A stretch of DNA of 47,553 nt from Methanomassiliicoccaceae archaeon (GTDB taxonomy: Archaea > Thermoplasmatota > Thermoplasmata > Methanomassiliicoccales > Methanomethylophilaceae): NCBI GenBank assembly GCA_016282555.1, contig JAEEKU010000101.1, forward strand, positions 1-47,553, read 5' to 3'. Below are positions 44,312 to 47,553 of this stretch, piece by piece. The notes beneath the pieces were generated by a model. It was not told where the DNA came from. It did not search any database and worked only from the letters and a program-made list of their open reading frames with translations. Position numbers and translations under genes: made by a program. Positions within the stretch are counted from its first letter, which is position 1. The number at the start of each line of letters is the position of its first letter.

Positions 44312-44965
44312 TTACCGGCGGATGCGCCTGATCGCTTCGAACGGAGTAACGTTTATCGCCCTCTCCGTCTCGTCATCGGTCATTCCCGCGCCCTTCGCGA
44401 CCACCCTGGCGGCGGCCTCGTCCATAAGGTTCTCCGGAGCGTGGGCGTCCGAATCGATCACCATCGCGGCTCCCGCCTTCCTGGCGACGGAAACGACATG
44501 GCCGTTGGTGATGTTATGCCCCATTCTTCCGGTTATTTCGATAAGAACGCCGTTGTCCGCGGCGATCTGCGCCTCTTCGTCTGTGATAAACCCGGGATGG
44601 GCGAGTACGTCTATCTCCGGATTCTCCGCGGAGAACCTGTTGGTTCCCGGCTATACCGGCTCGGTCACGGTTTCGCCGTGAACCACGATCCACTCCGCCC
44701 CGTACTTTCTGGCCTGCTCCGCCACCCTGGCTATTTTGCAGGGCGGAACATGGGTTATCTCCACTCCCGGGATCACCCTGATGTAGTCTTCGCACAAATC
44801 GGCGGCTTTGACTACGTTGGTGACCACCCACTCCACGTTCGACATATCGACGTGATCCGTGATGGCGATGGCGTCGTGTCCGAGAACCATCGCCCTCCTG
44901 ACCAGTTCGGCGGGGATCAGCTCCCCGTCGCTGTAGATCGAGTGGGTGTGGAGATCGGCCCTCAT
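44312..44965 (-). CDS. PHP-domain phosphatase in the his operon with an internal in-frame UAG codon
   Basis: 217 codons plus a TAA stop if the in-frame TAG at 44651-44653 (codon 105) is read. Before it: MRADLHTHSIYSDGE (His5, His7), ITDHVD (His38), IPGVEITH (Glu69, His72) and EWIVVHGETVTEPV. After it, same frame: PGTNRF, IDVLAHPGFIT (His123), VLIEITGR and VIDSDAH (Asp173, His175). All PHP metal ligands are spread over both sides, so both halves are needed. The start overlaps the hisIE stop by 4 bases. Together with the his genes this makes it a likely histidinol-phosphatase. UAG is probably decoded as pyrrolysine; relatives usually have a small or acidic residue there. Alternative: a nonsense pseudogene. 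Confidence 0.82.
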
Positions 44966-45561
44966 CTGGCCCTCTCCGACAGCTTCTGATAGACCTTTTC
45001 CATGGAAAGGCCGCTTTTCTCGATGGCGACCATCGAATGGTAAATGAGATCGGCCAGCTCCCAGGCCATCTCGTCCTCGCTGCGATCCTTTATGGCGAGA
45101 GCGAATTCCCCGGCTTCCTCAATGACCTTCTTGCACATGCGCGTCTCGTCGTCGAAAAGCTTGCACGTGTAGCTTCCCTCCACCGGATTCTCGCGCCTGT
45201 CTCTGATCACGCGCCTCAGCTCGGGAATGATAGCCATGGTGGATCCCGGATCTCCGTACACGGTCTCGCTGAAACAGGTGGGAGTGCCGGTGTGGCACGC
45301 GGCGCCCGTCTGCTCGACCCTCGCCAGCAGAGTGTCGCCGTCGCAGTCGATCTGCATGGAGACGATCTTCTGTACGTGCCCGGACTCCTCGCCCTTCCTC
45401 CACAGCTTCTGCCTGCTGCGGGACCAGAAGTGGGTGTATCCGGTTTTTTTCATCAGTTCGACCGCTTCTTCGTTGGCCCAGGCGACCATGAGGACTTCGT
45501 TCGTAACGCAGTCCTGGACGACGACCGTGACCAGTCCTTTCTCATCGTATTTTATATTCAT
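44962..45561 (-). CDS. hisIE: Bifunctional phosphoribosyl-AMP cyclohydrolase / phosphoribosyl-ATP pyrophosphatase
   Basis: 199 residues. HisI domain (1-110): VVVQDCVTNEVLMVAWAN, THFWSRSRQKLWRKGEESGH, the metal site DCDGDTLL and ACHTGTPTCF. HisE domain (about 115-199): KLFDDETRMCKKVIEEAGEF and ELADLIYHSMVA with its acidic metal ligands. It catalyses steps 2 and 3 of histidine synthesis. It overlaps hisF by 4 bases upstream and the PHP gene by 4 downstream. Confidence 0.95.
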   Translation of the reverse strand: MNIKYDEKGLVTVVVQDCVTNEVLMVAWANEEAVELMKKTGYTHFWSRSRQKLWRKGEESGHVQKIVSMQIDCDGDTLLARVEQTGAACHTGTPTCFSETVYGDPGSTMAIIPELRRVIRDRRENPVEGSYTCKLFDDETRMCKKVIEEAGEFALAIKDRSEDEMAWELADLIYHSMVAIEKSGLSMEKVYQKLSERAR

Positions 45562-46310
45562 CTTACCGCTATTCCCATGTCTCTGAGATAGTCTTTCACT
45601 TCTCCGACAGTATATCTGTTGTAATGGAATATTGAGGCCGCGAGCGCCGCCGACGCCCCGGTTTTCATGAAAACTTCAGCTATATGTTCTTTCGTTCCGC
45701 ATCCCCCGGAGGCGATCACCGGAATGTCCACGGCGTCGGTTATAGCTGCGGTCAGAGGTATGTCGTATCCGTTCCTCACGCCGTCGGCATCCATGGAGGT
45801 CAGGAGAATCTCTCCCGCGCCGAGATCCTGGACTCTCTGCGCCCACTCGACGGCGTCCAGGCCGGTCGGTCTGGTTCCTCCGTGGGTGTAAACCTCCCAG
45901 CGGTCTCCGTTTCTTTTGGCGTCTATGGCGACGATGACGCACTGGCAGCCGAAAGAGTCCGAGCATTCCGATATTATATCCGGATCCTTCACCGCCGAGG
46001 AGTTGACCGAAACCTTGTCCGCCCCGGCGTTCAGAGCCTCTCTCATATCCGCGGCGTTCTTTATTCCCCCGCCGACGGCCAGCGGGACGGTGAGATTTCT
46101 GGCGGTTTCGGAGACGACCTCGAGCATCGTCCTTCTCGCCTCGAGGGAAGCGGAGATATCCAGAAACGTGATCTCGTCCGCGCCCTGCTTTTCGTAGAGA
46201 GACGCCAGCTCCACCGGGTCCCCCACGTCTTTGAGCCCTTTGAAATTGATTCCTTTGACTACCCTTCCGCCTTTCATATCCAGGCAGGGTATTATTCTCT
46301 TCGCGAGCAT
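45558..46310 (-). CDS. hisF: Imidazole glycerol phosphate synthase, cyclase subunit
   Basis: 250 residues, TIM barrel. IIPCLDMKGGRVVKGINFKG carries the first catalytic Asp, VIVAIDAKRNGDRWEVYTHGG the second. AVGGGIKNAADMREALNAGA and IPVIASGGCGTKEH bind phosphate. It partners with HisH, encoded 15 kb away. It overlaps hisB by 19 bases. Confidence 0.96.
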   Translation of the reverse strand: MLAKRIIPCLDMKGGRVVKGINFKGLKDVGDPVELASLYEKQGADEITFLDISASLEARRTMLEVVSETARNLTVPLAVGGGIKNAADMREALNAGADKVSVNSSAVKDPDIISECSDSFGCQCVIVAIDAKRNGDRWEVYTHGGTRPTGLDAVEWAQRVQDLGAGEILLTSMDADGVRNGYDIPLTAAITDAVDIPVIASGGCGTKEHIAEVFMKTGASAALAASIFHYNRYTVGEVKDYLRDMGIAVR

Positions 46311-46867
46311 CGGTTTCCCCCCTTTATGACGACCGAGTCTTTGGTGCTGAGCTCGGTCTCTCTGACCTTAACGGCTTCGCGGAGCGCTTTCCCCAGAGCT
46401 TTAAATCCCGCTTCGATTATGTGGTGCTCGTCGAATCCTCTCATGACGACTATATGCAGAGTCATTCCGGCGGACATGGCGAAACTTCTCATGAAATGAT
46501 GATACTCGGGGGAGGGGCAGTCTATATCCGCATACGGCCTGTCCACAAGATCCAGCGAGGCCGTCACCAGAGCGTCGTCCATGGGCACGGTGGAAGTGGC
46601 CATCCTCTCGATCGGCCTCCCGTCCAGAGCTCCGGACAAAGCCTTTCCCAGAGTTATCGCGGTATCCTCTATGATGTGGTGCTCGTTATCGCCGAAAGCG
46701 GTAACTTTCAGATCGAAGGACGAATACCTGGCCAGAGTCTCGACCATATGCTTCAGAAACTGGATGTTGCTCTCGACTTCGAACCTGCCCGAACCGTCCA
46801 GATCCATCTCGGCGGTTATCCGGGTTTCCCGGGTGCTGCGATCGACTTTTGCCGTTCTTCCGGTCAT
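46292..46867 (-). CDS. hisB: Imidazoleglycerol-phosphate dehydratase
   Basis: 191 residues from the ATG at 46865-46867 (the frame is open upstream, but homology starts here). Metal-binding repeats DNEHHIIEDTAITLGKAL and FDEHHIIEAGFKALGKAL are the duplicated manganese sites of the family. MATSTVPMDDALV and the start RTAKVDRSTRETRI are also diagnostic. GTTTATTTATTACC on the minus strand about 30 bases before the ATG is the likely TATA box. First gene of the minus-strand his operon. Confidence 0.95.
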   Translation of the reverse strand: MTGRTAKVDRSTRETRITAEMDLDGSGRFEVESNIQFLKHMVETLARYSSFDLKVTAFGDNEHHIIEDTAITLGKALSGALDGRPIERMATSTVPMDDALVTASLDLVDRPYADIDCPSPEYHHFMRSFAMSAGMTLHIVVMRGFDEHHIIEAGFKALGKALREAVKVRETELSTKDSVVIKGGNRCSRRE

Positions 46868-46914
46868 GTTACCGCCGTATGCAACGGTCGGTAATAAATA
46901 AACGTACTGAAACC

Positions 46915-46932
46915 CCGCTAGATATAAAGCGG
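46915..46932 (+). promoter_or_regulatory. TATA box of the FNT gene inside a short inverted repeat
   Basis: CCGCT-AGATATAA-AGCGG puts the TATA element between 5-bp arms. It lies about 25 bases before the ATG at 46954, so the transcript is nearly leaderless. Confidence 0.4.
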
Positions 46933-46953
46933 ACCTGGTTCTACACGTCATAT

Positions 46954-47553
46954 ATGCTGGGAAAAACCGGTAAAAGCTTCATCCGCTCGGTTCTCGCGGG
47001 AATGTGCATCGGGATCGGATGCTGCGTCTACATCGGATGCGAAGTCAAGTGGGTGGGAGCGGTTCTTTTCGCCATAGGCCTGTTCACGATACTCACCTAC
47101 GGCCTGGATCTCTACACGGGCAAAGTGGGGTACATCGCGGAAGACGTATCCCTGTGGAAGACTATGCCGGTTATCATCATAGGCAATTTCGTCGGAACCC
47201 TTATTCTGGGAATAATGATGCCTCTCGACGGCGCGGCCGCCATAGCCTCCAATAAACTGAACCTGGAGTATTATTCCGTGTTCTTCAGGGGAATCCTATG
47301 CGGAATCCTGATGTTCATCGCGGCGGATACCTTCAGGACGGGAAAGGGACCGCTGGCGACCTTCGTCTGCGTGCCGGTGTTCATCCTCGCGGGATTCGAG
47401 CACAGCATCGCCGACATGTTCTACTTCTGCTCCGGGGGAATAATTAACTTCGAAGCTCTGATCTTCATTCTCATCGTCATAGCGGGAAACGCGGCCGGGG
47501 GAATGCTCATACCCTTCTGCAGGAAATACATGTACGAGGAGAAGAAAAAAGAA
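46954..47553 (+). CDS. Formate/nitrite transporter (FNT) family channel, cut by the window edge
   Basis: 200 codons and still open at 47553. Helices recur in the FNT pattern: SVLAGMCIGIGCCVYIGCEV, AVLFAIGLFTILTYGLDLYTG (the FNT loop with LDLYTG, usually LxLFTG), IIIGNFVGTLILGIMM, FFRGILCGILMFIAADTF, and FVLAGFEHSIADMFYF-like IAGFEHSIADMF. The conserved His is in GFEHSIADM. It passes formate, nitrite, hydrosulfide or another small anion through the membrane; which one is open. It is divergent from hisB. Confidence 0.9.
   Translation, partial: MLGKTGKSFIRSVLAGMCIGIGCCVYIGCEVKWVGAVLFAIGLFTILTYGLDLYTGKVGYIAEDVSLWKTMPVIIIGNFVGTLILGIMMPLDGAAAIASNKLNLEYYSVFFRGILCGILMFIAADTFRTGKGPLATFVCVPVFILAGFEHSIADMFYFCSGGIINFEALIFILIVIAGNAAGGMLIPFCRKYMYEEKKKE

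Noticed and set aside
1..47553. CRISPR arrays, insertion sequences or prophage genes
   Set aside because: No regularly spaced short repeats, no transposase or integrase motifs and no terminal inverted repeats with target duplications were seen; the only arrays are coding repeats.

Overview
This window looks like the chromosome of a methanogenic archaeon of the Methanomassiliicoccales type (Thermoplasmata). That assignment is inference. It rests on AT-rich TATA boxes about 20-30 bases before start codons with very short leaders, an archaeal-type gene set (long-form HisG, DUF4443, zinc-ribbon proteins, split his genes), very large Ig-like and beta-helix surface proteins, and UAG (amber) used as an internal codon rather than a stop. 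I count 36 complete genes ending in TAA or TGA and none in TAG. Two conserved genes, yigZ (22678-23313) and a PHP phosphatase in the his operon (44312-44965), each contain one in-frame TAG with the family's conserved sequence resuming in the same frame. This is the pattern expected from an organism that decodes UAG as pyrrolysine.

Layout. 1-7229: two minus-strand cell-surface proteins with Big_2 Ig-like repeats, the first cut by the window edge. 7381-10666: a family 2 glycosyltransferase converging on a COG5610-like HAD protein, followed by a DUF308 membrane protein. 10742-13336: a parvulin, a DUF3795 Cys-rich protein, an isochorismatase-fold hydrolase and a Sel1-repeat protein. 13508-15920: a RecG/Schlafen-type ATP-binding regulator converging on hemD, which is preceded by a strongly degenerate hemC homologue. 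16089-20681: a 1530-residue beta-helix adhesin-like protein. 20850-27435: a minus-strand run of ABC-F ATPase, yigZ, putP and an MMPL transporter. 27539-31567: a LicC-like nucleotidyltransferase, then hisG-hisC-hisH-hisA with overlapping ends. 31608-32672: a DUF2975/XRE regulator pair plus a frameshifted small membrane protein. 32719-35371: a DUF4443 regulator and two paralogous zinc-ribbon-array proteins. 35632-41954: a BASS-family transporter, a MenA-like prenyltransferase and UbiE/MenG-like methyltransferase pair, two HAD phosphatases, an M18 aminopeptidase and MTA phosphorylase. 41982-44268: a small unknown gene, a zinc-ribbon membrane protein and an MFS exporter. 44312-46867: minus-strand hisB-hisF-hisIE-PHP. 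46954 to the end: a formate/nitrite-type channel, cut by the edge.

How it fits together. The two his clusters supply most of histidine biosynthesis: hisG, hisC, hisH, hisA, hisF, hisB, hisIE and a candidate histidinol-phosphatase. hisD is not in the window. The MenA/MenG-like pair could help make a prenylated membrane redox carrier. Surface proteins, glycosyltransferase, LicC-like enzyme and transporters suggest a host-associated or otherwise envelope-focused lifestyle.

Sequence quality. Three places are most simply explained by a single-base insertion or deletion: the convergent ends near 8411-8441 and 14506-14525, and the small gene at 32407-32672. They may be assembly errors or real mutations. 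The amber codons are in frame and are not of this kind.
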